Below, one piece after another: positions 9,501 to 17,998 of a stretch of DNA of 64,000 nt. The stretch comes from Yeosuana sp050300615. Its GTDB lineage: Bacteria > Bacteroidota > Bacteroidia > Flavobacteriales > Flavobacteriaceae. A program made the translations under genes and the position numbers. A model generated the notes under the pieces. It was not told where the DNA came from, searched no databases, and saw nothing but the letters and a program-made list of their open reading frames with translations. Position 1 is the stretch's first letter. Every line of letters begins with the position of its first letter. The stretch covers positions 1 to 64,000 of the forward strand of contig JBNKYB010000082.1 of NCBI GenBank assembly GCA_050300615.1, given 5' to 3'.

Positions 9501-11304
9501 AGCTATTGGAAGTTGTGATGATGTAAATGTAACAGTGAGTATCATAATTAACGATACACCAGCACCAACCGCTTCACCAACTCAAGAGTTTTGTGACACA
9601 GCAACTGTTGCAGACTTAGTTGCTGTGGGAACAAGCATTCAATGGTATGATGTCCCTTCGGGAGGAACTGCTTTATCAGGAACCACAGCTTTAGTTGATG
9701 GACAAGCGTACTACGCAACACAAACTATAGGTTGTGAATCTTCAGTTAGAACAGCAGTAACAGCCACCATATATCAATCACCAAATGCTGGAAATGCTAA
9801 TACAACACCAATCGTAGCTTGTAGTGGTAATAATAGTATTGATTTAAATATAGGATTAGACGGAACACAAGATTCTGGTGGTGTTTGGCAAGATACAGAT
9901 GGTACTGGAGCTTTAACAGGAAACATTTTTGATGCTACTATAAACGGAGCAGGAACGTATCAATTTACATATTATGTATCTGCTTCTTCACCATGTGTAG
10001 ACGATAGTACGTTAATAACAGTAACTATAGAAGAACCTCTTAGCGCAGGAACAGATAATACGTTAGATGTTTGTAGCAACAATGGTACTACCGATTTGTT
10101 TACACTTATAGGAAGTGCTGACACAGGAGGGACTTGGTCACCAGCTATGGCTAGTGGAACAGGAGTTTTTGATCCTTTAGTTGATGCTCAAGTAACCTAT
10201 ACGTATTCATTAACTAATGCGTGTGGAACATTTAGTAGTAAAGTAGACGTAACTGTAACCCAAGCACCAAATGCAGGAACTGATAATGCGGTTTTAATTT
10301 GTGTGATTGATGGCCCTACTGATTTATTTACATTTTTAGGAACTGATGCTCAAACAGGAGGAACTTGGTCGCCAGCGCTACCCAGTGGAACAGGTGTATT
10401 TGATCCTTTAACAGATGCAAACGGTACCTATACTTACACGGTTTCTGCTATTTCACCTTGCGCAACAGATTCAAGTGCACAAATAACAGTAACAGTTGAT
10501 GATAGTTCTGCACCTACAGTGGTTACTGCAAATCCAGAGTTTTGTTTAGAGAACAACCCAACAGTAGCCGATTTGGATGCGTCGTTATCTGCAACAGGAA
10601 CAATTAAATGGTATACAGATGCAACACTGTTAACACCGTTAGATCCAACAGATACTTTAATTGATGGTGAGGATTATTTTGCAACTCAAACAAATAGTTC
10701 TGGTTGTGAGTCGTCACAAAACGTTCAAGTTAATGTAACGGTAAATGATGCTCCAACCCCAACACTTATAAATCCTAATCTTGAATTGTGTATTAATGAT
10801 AACCCAACAATCATGGAGTTAACATTAAATATTTCAGAATACAATTCTAACACAGATAACGTCATTTGGTATGATGTCGCAACAGGTGGTTCATCATTGT
10901 CAAGTAGTTCATTACTAAGTTATGGAGTTACCTATTATGCCGCATTATACGATGCCTCAATAGGTTGCGAAAGTAGTGTGCGTTTAGCAGTGACTCCAGA
11001 TGTAACATCATGTGGAAAAATAGCATTACCAGACGGATTTTCACCTAATGGAGATGGTGTTAACGACACGTATGATTATAATAATTTAGATATTCTATAT
11101 CCTAATTTTGAAATAGAAATCTTTAACCGATATGGAAATATTGTTTACAAAGGAAGAGCCTCGAACCCACGATTTGACGGAACATCAAACCAAGCAAGAA
11201 CCGTAGTAAAAGGAGACCTTCCTGTAGGTGTATATTTCTATATTTTCAAATTTAATGATGGTGAAACCAAACCAGAACAAGGTCGCTTATACTTAAGCAG
11301 ATAA
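6589..11304 (+). CDS. Large repetitive surface adhesin with type B T9SS C-terminal sorting domain
   Basis: A 1571-residue secreted protein. Residues 1-32 are a signal peptide ending in SANAQ; an in-frame ATG two codons downstream is an equally good start. The body is a string of roughly 85-90-residue Ig/PKD-like modules, each with an FCE...FDLF.LLTG...GGTW pattern and a closing VTV/ITV strand. Two adjacent blocks, residues 544-722 and 723-901, are almost identical. The last 85 or so residues, starting near LPDGFSPNGDGVND and ending in GRLYLSR, form the type B (CHU_C, gliding-associated) sorting domain, which directs export by the type IX system and surface display. The PorP/SprF partner gene follows directly. 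A role in adhesion or gliding is inferred; the ligand is unknown. Confidence 0.93.
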   Translation: MTMKTKLFFRHVLKYTTYIFVFMWTLISANAQCPTINDANPIILNGAGFTFQDLTPSSVAVNAAGIVWYSVPTGGTALSSSNLVYENTYYVTDSTGLCGSRTPINVSFQVKPTGRALDKVYCTNDNPTIQSYIDDVLEFYTPIGGSVAVYYDVKLNSPASGTDVIPVARNRYYIVFSDSSGNTSQIELGLVPVYESPADPTPNPDQAFCADPTILPKISDLDTGNSINFNWYDSLDINGDPSGPVLSPSALLTSKTYYIQIDDGCLSNPVPVNVTINIPNDPGTPGTLEYCQNNVPTSDFDLFDSLTGADAKGTWSGPRPTSNGSQGTVNISTLTTPGIYTFTYTVPANGACPASSSTVTITIHKTLSSGVASSANPATFCESGLPSSFDLFSLLDNEDAGGQWTEGTLSTDPVVTSPINLTGLAQGDHFYTYRQNLTNPCPEESTTVQVTVLPDPNAGTANNQTFCENDLAANSPFNLFDALTAPYDTGGTWTDASSTTVTDPLNLDITSFTTTGSPYNFTYTVDNGTCTDDETISITILPAPESGTANSPVEFCEASASTSYNLFDLLTGADLTGTWYIGTDNLGATTSNLVDLSTYPSGTHDFTYDVDAVGSCDDVLVTVQVIINPLPNTGTANNPPPFCENDAALTNTSFDLFTLLTGTVDTGGTWNDVSTTPVSGALSGNTLDLSQLVVNTYNFSYSITDSNGCSNSTTVTIQIDDAPESGTANTPVEFCEASAPTSYNLFDLLTGADSTGTWYIGTDNLGATTPNLVDLSTYLSGTYDFTYDVDAIGSCDDVLVTVQVIINPLPNTGTANNPPPFCENDAALTNTSFDLFTLLTGTVDTGGTWNDVSTTPVSGALSGNTLDLSQLVVNTYNFSYSITDSNGCSNSTTVTIQIDDAPESGTPVATFPEFCIAEITTDQTVNLFDLLDGEDQTGTWLDDDSLGGLSGNTVTIDGLSAGTYNFTYDVTAIGSCDDVNVTVSIIINDTPAPTASPTQEFCDTATVADLVAVGTSIQWYDVPSGGTALSGTTALVDGQAYYATQTIGCESSVRTAVTATIYQSPNAGNANTTPIVACSGNNSIDLNIGLDGTQDSGGVWQDTDGTGALTGNIFDATINGAGTYQFTYYVSASSPCVDDSTLITVTIEEPLSAGTDNTLDVCSNNGTTDLFTLIGSADTGGTWSPAMASGTGVFDPLVDAQVTYTYSLTNACGTFSSKVDVTVTQAPNAGTDNAVLICVIDGPTDLFTFLGTDAQTGGTWSPALPSGTGVFDPLTDANGTYTYTVSAISPCATDSSAQITVTVDDSSAPTVVTANPEFCLENNPTVADLDASLSATGTIKWYTDATLLTPLDPTDTLIDGEDYFATQTNSSGCESSQNVQVNVTVNDAPTPTLINPNLELCINDNPTIMELTLNISEYNSNTDNVIWYDVATGGSSLSSSSLLSYGVTYYAALYDASIGCESSVRLAVTPDVTSCGKIALPDGFSPNGDGVNDTYDYNNLDILYPNFEIEIFNRYGNIVYKGRASNPRFDGTSNQARTVVKGDLPVGVYFYIFKFNDGETKPEQGRLYLSR
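8218..9291 (+). repeat. Tandem 537-base duplication inside the adhesin gene
   Basis: Copy 1 spans 8218-8754 and copy 2 spans 8755-9291, exactly 179 codons each. By direct comparison the two encoded blocks differ at about 7 residues, all in the first half; the second halves are identical in protein and nearly so in DNA. Each copy holds two Ig-like modules. A third copy begins at 9292 with the same first codons, then diverges. Confidence 0.95.
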
Positions 11305-11330
11305 TGTATATAAATCAAAATTTAAGAAAC

Positions 11331-12287
11331 ATGAAAAATTTAAATATATATCATAAAGTAGCTGCTTTGTTAAGTTTGACACTCTTGTCCTTCCAAGGCT
11401 TTGCACAACAAGATCCTCAATTTACGCAGTATATGTATAATATGAGTGTTATAAATCCAGCTTATGCAACGGCAGATCAAGACATATTAAACTTAGGTGG
11501 ACTTTACAGAACGCAATGGGTTGGTATGGAAGGCGCTCCAAAAACAGGAACCTTTTTTGCTCATAATCCAATTAATGATAAAATTGAGTTAGGGATATCA
11601 TTTACTAATGATAATATTGGAGATGTTGTTGATGAAAACAATATCTATGCCGATTTTGCTTATGTATTACCAGTAGGTTTAGAAAGTCATTTGTCATTGG
11701 GGCTAAAAGCAGGATTCACAATGTTTAACACCAATTTTGATGGCTTTATATTACAGTCTGGTGATGTGAGTACAGATATAGCTTTTAACGAGAATATAAA
11801 TAAAACATTTCCTAATTTAGGTATTGGAGCCTTTTATTTTACAGATACTTATTATCTAGGTTTGTCGGCACCAAATTTATTATCAACCAAACATCTTGAA
11901 AGTGAAAATGGCATTGCTTCAACAGGTGTTCAAAGTGTTCACTATTATTTAACAGGAGGTTATGTTTTTGATGTCAATGATAATCTAAAATTTAAGCCAG
12001 CTTTTATGGCAAAGGCCGTAAAAGGAGCACCACTGGCACTTGATGTGACAGCCAATATGTTGATTAATGAAAAACTTGAAGTTGGTCTGGGATACCGATT
12101 AGATGATGCCGTAAGTGCCTTAGTTAATTTTAGAGTAACACCAGACTTAAGAATTGGATATGCTTATGACTATACAACAACTAATTTGAGTAGTTATAAT
12201 TCGGGGTCACATGAAATATTTATTTTGTTTGATATCGATTTATTCGGATTTAGAGGTGGTTATAACCGTTCACCAAGATTCTTCTAA
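11331..12287 (+). CDS. PorP/SprF-family type IX secretion outer-membrane protein
   Basis: A protein of about 318 residues with a signal peptide (MKNLNIYHK to FQGFAQ) followed by the family opening QQDPQFTQYMYNMSVINPAYA, then alternating strands of a 14-strand-type beta-barrel ending in phenylalanine. The frame also has an ATG at 11304 overlapping the adhesin stop; I prefer 11331 because it gives a compact signal peptide. PorP/SprF proteins pair with type B cargo and hold or attach it at the surface, as SprF does for SprB. The position directly after the adhesin and before the OmpA-type gene supports this pairing. Confidence 0.92.
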   Translation: MKNLNIYHKVAALLSLTLLSFQGFAQQDPQFTQYMYNMSVINPAYATADQDILNLGGLYRTQWVGMEGAPKTGTFFAHNPINDKIELGISFTNDNIGDVVDENNIYADFAYVLPVGLESHLSLGLKAGFTMFNTNFDGFILQSGDVSTDIAFNENINKTFPNLGIGAFYFTDTYYLGLSAPNLLSTKHLESENGIASTGVQSVHYYLTGGYVFDVNDNLKFKPAFMAKAVKGAPLALDVTANMLINEKLEVGLGYRLDDAVSALVNFRVTPDLRIGYAYDYTTTNLSSYNSGSHEIFILFDIDLFGFRGGYNRSPRFF

Positions 12288-12305
12288 TTACTAATGATTA
12301 CAATT

Positions 12306-14192
12306 ATGAAAACAAAAGCATACATATTTGCAAGCCTTTTACTAGTTAGTGGAATTGCATTAGCACAAAAGGGAAACCTAAAAAAAGCCAATCAGCTTTT
12401 TGAAATGAGAGCTTATAACGAAGCAGCTGAAATTTACGAAACCAAAGAGCATACCCAAGAAATGCTTCAAAATTTGGCAGATAGTTATTATTATAACGCT
12501 AACCTCCAAAAGGCAATAAAAAACTATCGCGAACTATTTATTACCTATAAAGATTCGTTGGATCTTGAGTATTATTTTAGATATGCTCAAGCTTTAAAAG
12601 GGGTGAGAAATTATAAAGATGCTGATAAGTATTTAAGAATTTACTACAATAAAGACATCAATACTATGGCTTTTATTGAAAAGATAGAACAAACAACTCC
12701 TCATACGTTTAAAATAAAACAATTAAATGATCCAAACTCTAAGAGTGATTTTGGGGCATCGTTTTATGGAGAAGATAAAATAGCGTTCGCTTCTACAAGA
12801 AATACTGAAAGTCCAACCTATGCTTGGAACGAATTACCGTATTTAGATTTGTATTATGCTACATTAACTAAAGATGGAGGCGTTAAAGATGTTACTCGAT
12901 TTTCTGACGCTATAAATACGAAGACTCACGAGAGTAATGCTGTTTTCACAAAAGATGGCAAAACCATGTATTTTAATAGAACCAATACAACGCGTAAAAA
13001 AACGGATGAAGAGCGTATAGCACATATTAAAATTTATAAGGCTGAATTGGTTGATGGCAATTGGACGAATGTTACAGCATTACCATTTACATCAAACTCA
13101 TATAGTACAGAGCATCCAGCTTTAAGTAAAGACGAAAAAACACTTTATTTTGCAAGTGATATGCCAGGAACTTTAGGAAGCTTTGATATTTATAAAGTAG
13201 CTATTAATGATGATGGAACATACGGAGAGCCAGAAAATTTAGGACCAACAATTAATACCAAGCACAGAGAACAGTTTCCGTTTATAAGTGATTATGGTGT
13301 ATTATATTTTTCATCTAATGGTCTTGAAGGATTTGGAGGTTTAGATGTGTTTAGAAGTAACATGGTAAATGGTGTTTTTGACAAACCAGTAAACTTAGGA
13401 AGTTCAATTAACAGTAGTTTAGATGATTTTGCTTTTGTTATAAAAGAAAAAGAAGATAAAGGATTTGTATCTTCAAACAGATCTGGTTATGATAAGATAT
13501 TTTATTTTGGAAGAGAAGAAAACATGCTATCTAAATATCTTGTTGAAGGTATTGTTCAAGATAAAAACACTAAAGAATTACTACCAGGATCGTTAGTTAC
13601 ATTATTTGATGAAGGAGGTAATGTTATACAAGACTCACTTGTTGGTGATACTGCTCGTTATTTATTTAAAATTTCTCCTAATAAAAAGTACAAAGTAAGG
13701 GGAACACGTAAAGCTTACATTCCGCAGGATGTTGAGTTTTCAACAGATAAAGAAGGAAAGATTCAACATAATATTTATTTATCATTGGAGTCTTTTGCAG
13801 ATAAAGAAGATCGTGTTAAAGAAAACGACGAAGGTGTTGTGCAAGTTCAATTAGATAAAATTTACTTTGACTTTGATAAATCTAATATTCGTGAAGATGC
13901 GGCAACCACATTAAATGTCTTAGTTGACTTAATGAAAAAATATCCAACTATGGAAATTGAGGTGTCAGCCCATACAGATGCTCGTGGATCAGACCAATAT
14001 AATTTAGACTTATCTAAACGAAGAGCAGCATCAACTTTAGAATATTTAGTGAGTCAAAGTATTGATAGAAGCCGATTAAAAAGTATTGGTTATGGCGAAA
14101 TGCAACCGCTTAATAAGTGTGTTAAAGAAGGTATTTGTAGCGAAGAAGAATATGATATTAACAGACGTTGCGAGTTTACCATTTTAAATTAA
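12306..14192 (+). CDS. OmpA-family protein with TPR-like and PD40 repeats
   Basis: A protein of about 628 residues. It has a signal peptide (MKTKAYIFASLLL to ALAQ), an N-terminal helical part with TPR-like units (about residues 20-120), a stretch of PD40/WD40-like beta-propeller repeats (patterns such as AFASTRN, TLYFASDMPG and LYFSSNGLEGFGG, about 150-400), a small CarboxypepD_reg-like strand domain and a C-terminal OmpA domain (KIYFDFDKSNIRED onward) that binds peptidoglycan. An ATG at 12294, 4 codons upstream, is an alternative start. Genes of this design commonly follow PorP/SprF in flavobacteria and may anchor the surface complex to the wall. The gene ends the operon. Confidence 0.9.
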   Translation: MKTKAYIFASLLLVSGIALAQKGNLKKANQLFEMRAYNEAAEIYETKEHTQEMLQNLADSYYYNANLQKAIKNYRELFITYKDSLDLEYYFRYAQALKGVRNYKDADKYLRIYYNKDINTMAFIEKIEQTTPHTFKIKQLNDPNSKSDFGASFYGEDKIAFASTRNTESPTYAWNELPYLDLYYATLTKDGGVKDVTRFSDAINTKTHESNAVFTKDGKTMYFNRTNTTRKKTDEERIAHIKIYKAELVDGNWTNVTALPFTSNSYSTEHPALSKDEKTLYFASDMPGTLGSFDIYKVAINDDGTYGEPENLGPTINTKHREQFPFISDYGVLYFSSNGLEGFGGLDVFRSNMVNGVFDKPVNLGSSINSSLDDFAFVIKEKEDKGFVSSNRSGYDKIFYFGREENMLSKYLVEGIVQDKNTKELLPGSLVTLFDEGGNVIQDSLVGDTARYLFKISPNKKYKVRGTRKAYIPQDVEFSTDKEGKIQHNIYLSLESFADKEDRVKENDEGVVQVQLDKIYFDFDKSNIREDAATTLNVLVDLMKKYPTMEIEVSAHTDARGSDQYNLDLSKRRAASTLEYLVSQSIDRSRLKSIGYGEMQPLNKCVKEGICSEEEYDINRRCEFTILN

Positions 14193-14197
14193 TCGAG

Positions 14198-14215
14198 TTC
14201 TTGCAAAGGCAGGAA
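14198..14215. repeat. REP-like palindrome after the OmpA-family gene
   Basis: TTCTTGC-AAAG-GCAGGAA forms an imperfect hairpin with G-T pairing, starting five bases after the stop codon. Its form, a short GC-richer palindrome in an AT-rich gap, resembles dispersed REP-like units. Only one copy was noticed in this window, so the repeat status is a guess. Confidence 0.35.
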
Positions 14216-14232
14216 TCCCCTAAATAAATTTA

Positions 14233-14270
14233 TAAAAAGCCTTTCTGTTTTAGAAAGGCTTTTTCTTTAT
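14233..14270 (+). terminator. Intrinsic terminator of the adhesin operon
   Basis: AAAAAGCCTTTCT / AGAAAGGCTTTTT is a perfect stem with a four-base loop, and the descending arm runs into a T-rich tail. It lies 41 bases after the OmpA-family stop and separates that operon from the GNAT gene. Confidence 0.9.
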
Positions 14271-14302
14271 ATTTGTTTGTTACCACACATTAGAAAAACT
14301 AA

Positions 14303-14845
14303 ATGGAGAGTTATATATTCAAATCTGAAAGATTAGGATTTAGAAATTGGACCGAAAATGATAAAACCAAAATGGGAATGATTAATTCTGACCCAAAAGT
14401 AATGGAATATTTTCCAACAATTCCCACACAAGAACAGACGAATGATTTCATTGATCGAATGAAAACTCAATTTACTGAAAGTGGATTCTGCTATTTTGCG
14501 GTTGATAAACTTGAAAGTAATGAATTTATAGGTTTTATTGGAGTTGCGAAACAGACTTTTGAATCTGATTTTACACCTTGCGTAGATATTGGATGGAGGT
14601 TAGCCCAAACAGAGTGGGGAAAAGGTTTTGCGACAGAAGGTGCAAAAAAATGCCTCGATTTTGCTTTTAATGAGATTGGTTTGAGTAACATTAAATCTAT
14701 CTGTCCAGAGACAAATAATAAATCAGAAAATGTGATGAAAAAAATCGGAATGAAGAAGACTAAAATTTTTAATCACCCTTTACTTTCTGAATTTAAAGAA
14801 TTAGAAAAATGTGTATTATATGAAATTGAAAATAACGTATGGTAA
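14303..14845 (+). CDS. GNAT-family N-acetyltransferase (RimJ/RimL type)
   Basis: A 180-residue single-domain acetyltransferase. It opens with the RimJ/RimL-like pattern SERLGFRNWTENDKTKM and has the acetyl-CoA loop WGKGFATEGAKKCLDFAF near residues 111-128, followed by NNKSENVMKKIGMKK, typical of motif B. Proteins of this type acetylate an N-terminal amine, an amino sugar or a small molecule; the substrate cannot be told from sequence. It stands alone between a terminator and ruvB, and a structured attC-like element starts four bases after its stop. This layout, one gene plus one structured site, looks like a captured cassette. Base composition is not strikingly different from its neighbours. 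Confidence 0.88.
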   Translation: MESYIFKSERLGFRNWTENDKTKMGMINSDPKVMEYFPTIPTQEQTNDFIDRMKTQFTESGFCYFAVDKLESNEFIGFIGVAKQTFESDFTPCVDIGWRLAQTEWGKGFATEGAKKCLDFAFNEIGLSNIKSICPETNNKSENVMKKIGMKKTKIFNHPLLSEFKELEKCVLYEIENNVW

Positions 14846-14849
14846 AAAT

Positions 14850-14959
14850 GTATAACCGCAATTATGGCGGATTTGGACGTAGTCGAATCCACTCGGAATT
14901 GCTAACGCTAGTTTTAACCGAAAATTAGTAACTTAAAACCCATAACAGACAAGTTATAC
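14850..14959. other. attC-like structured element with inverted GTATAAC/GTTATAC ends
   Basis: An element of about 110 bases. The ends GTATAAC (14850-14856) and GTTATAC (14953-14959) are exact inverted copies. A second pair, TTATGG (14862-14867) and CCATAA (14940-14945), lies inside, with spacers of 5 and 7 bases. Two inner hairpins are visible: GGATT/AATCC (14869-14873 with 14886-14890) and GTTTTAA/TTAAAAC (14911-14917 with 14933-14939). Two nested short boxes around a structured core is the plan of integron attC sites; the outer boxes differ from the attC core consensus (RYYYAAC / GTTRRRY) at one compensated pair. No integrase gene is in the window. I recall similar sequences in other Bacteroidota genomes but cannot confirm this here. 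Confidence 0.5.
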
Positions 14960-14968
14960 GAAACCATT

Positions 14969-15991
14969 ATGAATGAAAACCTAGACCCATCCAACGAACA
15001 TTTTTCTCCAGAAGAAAATGATGTAGAAAGAAAGTTAAGACCCTTATCCTTTAATGATTTTACAGGTCAGGATCAAGTGTTGGAGAATCTTCAAATTTTT
15101 GTACAAGCAGCCAATCAAAGAAGTGAAGCGTTAGACCATACCTTATTTCACGGGCCTCCAGGATTAGGTAAAACAACCTTGGCACATATTCTTGCTAATG
15201 AGTTAAATGTTGGTATTAAGGTAACTTCTGGCCCCGTTTTAGATAAACCAGGTGATTTAGCAGGATTGTTGACTAACCTAGACGAACGCGATGTGTTATT
15301 TATTGATGAGATTCATAGGTTAAGCCCTATTGTTGAAGAATACTTGTATTCTGCTATGGAAGATTACAAGATTGATATCATGATTGAATCTGGTCCTAAC
15401 GCACGTACTGTTCAAATTAATTTAAATCCGTTTACGCTTATTGGAGCCACAACACGTTCGGGATTGCTAACATCTCCTATGCGTGCTCGTTTTGGTATTC
15501 AAAGTAGATTACAATATTATAATACAGAATTATTGACCACTATTTTACAGCGAAGTGCAACCATTCTGGATGTTCCAATGTCTATGGAAGCAGCTATTGA
15601 AATTGCAGGACGTAGTAGAGGAACACCAAGAATAGCCAATGCATTATTACGTCGCGTACGTGATTTTGCGCAAATTAAAAGCAATGGTAGTATAGATATT
15701 AAAATTGCCAAATACGCTTTAGAAGCACTCAATGTAGATGCACACGGTTTGGATGAAATGGACAATAAAATTCTAGCGACCATTATTGATAAGTTTAAAG
15801 GTGGTCCTGTTGGAATAACAACCATCGCCACCGCTGTAAGTGAAAGTTCTGAAACTATTGAAGAAGTGTATGAGCCATTTTTAATTCAACAAGGATTCAT
15901 TATGCGTACACCTCGTGGCCGTGAAGTGACTGAATTGGCATATAAGCATCTGGGAAAGATAAAAGGTAATATTCAAGGCGGTTTGTTTTAG
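14969..15991 (+). CDS. ruvB: Holliday junction branch migration ATPase RuvB
   Basis: A 340-residue AAA+ motor. Walker A is GPPGLGKTT (residues 62-70), Walker B with sensor is FIDEIHRL (DEIH at 113-116), followed by GATTRSGLLTSPMRARFG with the arginine finger region and a C-terminal winged helix (FIMRTPRGREVTELAYKHLG). RuvB hexamers drive branch migration with RuvA. The start is an ATG at 14969 inside a short gap directly after the attC-like element, so its promoter may lie within or upstream of that element. ruvA is about 14 kb away, next to sprA. Confidence 0.97.
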   Translation: MNENLDPSNEHFSPEENDVERKLRPLSFNDFTGQDQVLENLQIFVQAANQRSEALDHTLFHGPPGLGKTTLAHILANELNVGIKVTSGPVLDKPGDLAGLLTNLDERDVLFIDEIHRLSPIVEEYLYSAMEDYKIDIMIESGPNARTVQINLNPFTLIGATTRSGLLTSPMRARFGIQSRLQYYNTELLTTILQRSATILDVPMSMEAAIEIAGRSRGTPRIANALLRRVRDFAQIKSNGSIDIKIAKYALEALNVDAHGLDEMDNKILATIIDKFKGGPVGITTIATAVSESSETIEEVYEPFLIQQGFIMRTPRGREVTELAYKHLGKIKGNIQGGLF

Positions 15992-16106
15992 TGAGTATGT
16001 AATATTGAATCAAAAGTGAGTTTCTTTTTTTAAAGTTTAGTTAAAACACATTTTTTAGAAAAGCAGAATATATAACTTTATAGCTTGTTTCAACCAAATT
16101 AATACT

Positions 16107-17981
16107 ATGTTTAAAAAAATAATACTATTGGCAACTGGTTTGCTAATAACAAGTATAAGTCTTGCCCAAGATTTATATATTCCAAGAGATGTAAAACAAG
16201 CCTATAAAAATAAAACAAGGGATAAAAACGGCATGCCTGGAGAAAATTATTGGCAGAATACAGCCGACTATCAAATAAAACTTCAAGTAGCACCACCTAA
16301 TAAAACAATTACGGGTAGCGAAACAATTACTTATACAAACAATAGCCCAGACACCCTAAAAGTTTTAAACTATAAATTAATTGTAAATGTTCATAAACCA
16401 GGAGCCGTGAGATTACATCCTGTAACTAATGATTATTTAACATCTGGAATTCATATAGATAAATACGTTGAAAATGGAGAAAAGAAAAGGTGGAATGATT
16501 CTCATGATGGAACTAATAAAAGCATTCAATTATCTAAACCATTATTACCAAAGGAGAAAATTAAACTGGATATAGATTGGCACTATGATGTATCGGAGTT
16601 GAGTGGTAGAGAAGGCGTTATTGATTCCACCACATTTTTCTTAGCTTATTTTTATCCTAGAATAGCTGTTTATGATGATTATGAAGGTTGGGACACTATG
16701 GTGTTTACCGATTCTCAAGAGTTTTATAATGATTTTAATGATTATACATTTGAAGTTACAGTGCCAAAAAATTATATCGTTTGGGCAACAGGAGATTTGT
16801 TGAATCCTGAAGATGTGTTACAAAAACAATATGCGGAGCGTTTAAAAAAATCGATGACCAGTGATGATGTTATAAAAATAGCAGAGCAAGACGATTTAGA
16901 GAACAAACAAATCACTAAACAAAACGATGCCAATACATGGAAGTGGAAGGCTTCCAACATTACTGATATAGCAATTGCTGTAAGCGACCATTATAATTGG
17001 GATGCTGGGAGTGTTGTTGTTGACCCTAAAACAAATAGACGAGCAAGCGTACAGGCGGCTTATGATGAAAAATCCACAGATTTTAAAGAAATGGTCAATT
17101 ACGGAAAACATTCTCTAGATTGGTTCTCAAATAACTACCCTGGTGTGCCCTACCCGTTTTCAAAATCTACCATTGTACGAGGTTTTGCAGATATGGAATA
17201 CCCTATGATGGTTAATGATAATTCACAGTCAGATCCAACCTTCACTCGTTTTGTAGTAGAACATGAAATTGCTCATACCTATTTTCCATTTTATATGGGT
17301 ATCAATGAAACTCGTTTTGGGTTTATGGACGAAGGATGGGCGACTGCATTGGAATACCTTATCGGGATTTCAGATTTAGGAGAAAAGAAAGCAACAGATT
17401 TTTTTAAATTGTTTAGAGTTAATCGATGGATTAATGATACATCTATGGAAGAAGAAATTCCTATTATAACACCATCAAATATTTTAAGCGGTGTTGCTTT
17501 GGGAAATAATGAATACGGTAAAGCTGCCTTGGGGTATTTAGCATTAAAAGATATGTTGGGCGATAATACCTTTAAAAAAGCATTACAAGGCTATATGGAG
17601 CGTTGGCACGGAAAACATCCTATTCCTTGGGACTTCTTTTATTCTATTAATGATATTTCTGGACAAAATTTAAATTGGTTTTGGGATAGCTGGTACTTTA
17701 GTAACAGTTATATTGATTTAGCTATAAAGAATGTTGCTACTAATAAAAATGAAACTACACTTAAACTGGAAAATATAGGAGGTATGCCAGCGCCATTTAA
17801 CATTATGGTTACTTTTAAAGATGGCACAACAAAAGAGTTTCATCAAACGTCAGAAATATGGAAAAATAAGGCAACAGAAGTAACGATTACTTTAAAAAGT
17901 GATAAAGGTATTAGTCAAATTAAAATTGATGGTGGTATTTTTATGGATGCTGACATGTCGAATAATATTTGGGTTAACTAA
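16107..17981 (+). CDS. Secreted M1-family metallopeptidase
   Basis: A 624-residue gluzincin with a signal peptide (MFKKIILLATGLLITSISLAQ). The zinc motif HEIAH is at residues 386-390, and the third ligand E409 follows after the usual 18-residue spacing within GFMDEGWATALE. An N-terminal beta-domain typical of M1 aminopeptidases precedes the catalytic domain. The GAMEN exopeptidase motif is replaced by a diverged stretch near FADMEYPMM, so aminopeptidase activity is likely but its specificity is open. It lies alone between ruvB and queG with gaps of 115 and 17 bases. The cell location is expected to be periplasm or outer membrane. Confidence 0.9.
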   Translation: MFKKIILLATGLLITSISLAQDLYIPRDVKQAYKNKTRDKNGMPGENYWQNTADYQIKLQVAPPNKTITGSETITYTNNSPDTLKVLNYKLIVNVHKPGAVRLHPVTNDYLTSGIHIDKYVENGEKKRWNDSHDGTNKSIQLSKPLLPKEKIKLDIDWHYDVSELSGREGVIDSTTFFLAYFYPRIAVYDDYEGWDTMVFTDSQEFYNDFNDYTFEVTVPKNYIVWATGDLLNPEDVLQKQYAERLKKSMTSDDVIKIAEQDDLENKQITKQNDANTWKWKASNITDIAIAVSDHYNWDAGSVVVDPKTNRRASVQAAYDEKSTDFKEMVNYGKHSLDWFSNNYPGVPYPFSKSTIVRGFADMEYPMMVNDNSQSDPTFTRFVVEHEIAHTYFPFYMGINETRFGFMDEGWATALEYLIGISDLGEKKATDFFKLFRVNRWINDTSMEEEIPIITPSNILSGVALGNNEYGKAALGYLALKDMLGDNTFKKALQGYMERWHGKHPIPWDFFYSINDISGQNLNWFWDSWYFSNSYIDLAIKNVATNKNETTLKLENIGGMPAPFNIMVTFKDGTTKEFHQTSEIWKNKATEVTITLKSDKGISQIKIDGGIFMDADMSNNIWVN

Positions 17982-17998
17982 TTTTTCAATTATTTTTT

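Noticed and set aside
14279..14968. A full integron around the GNAT gene
   Set aside because: No integrase, attI site or second cassette is visible within the window; at most a lone cassette can be argued.
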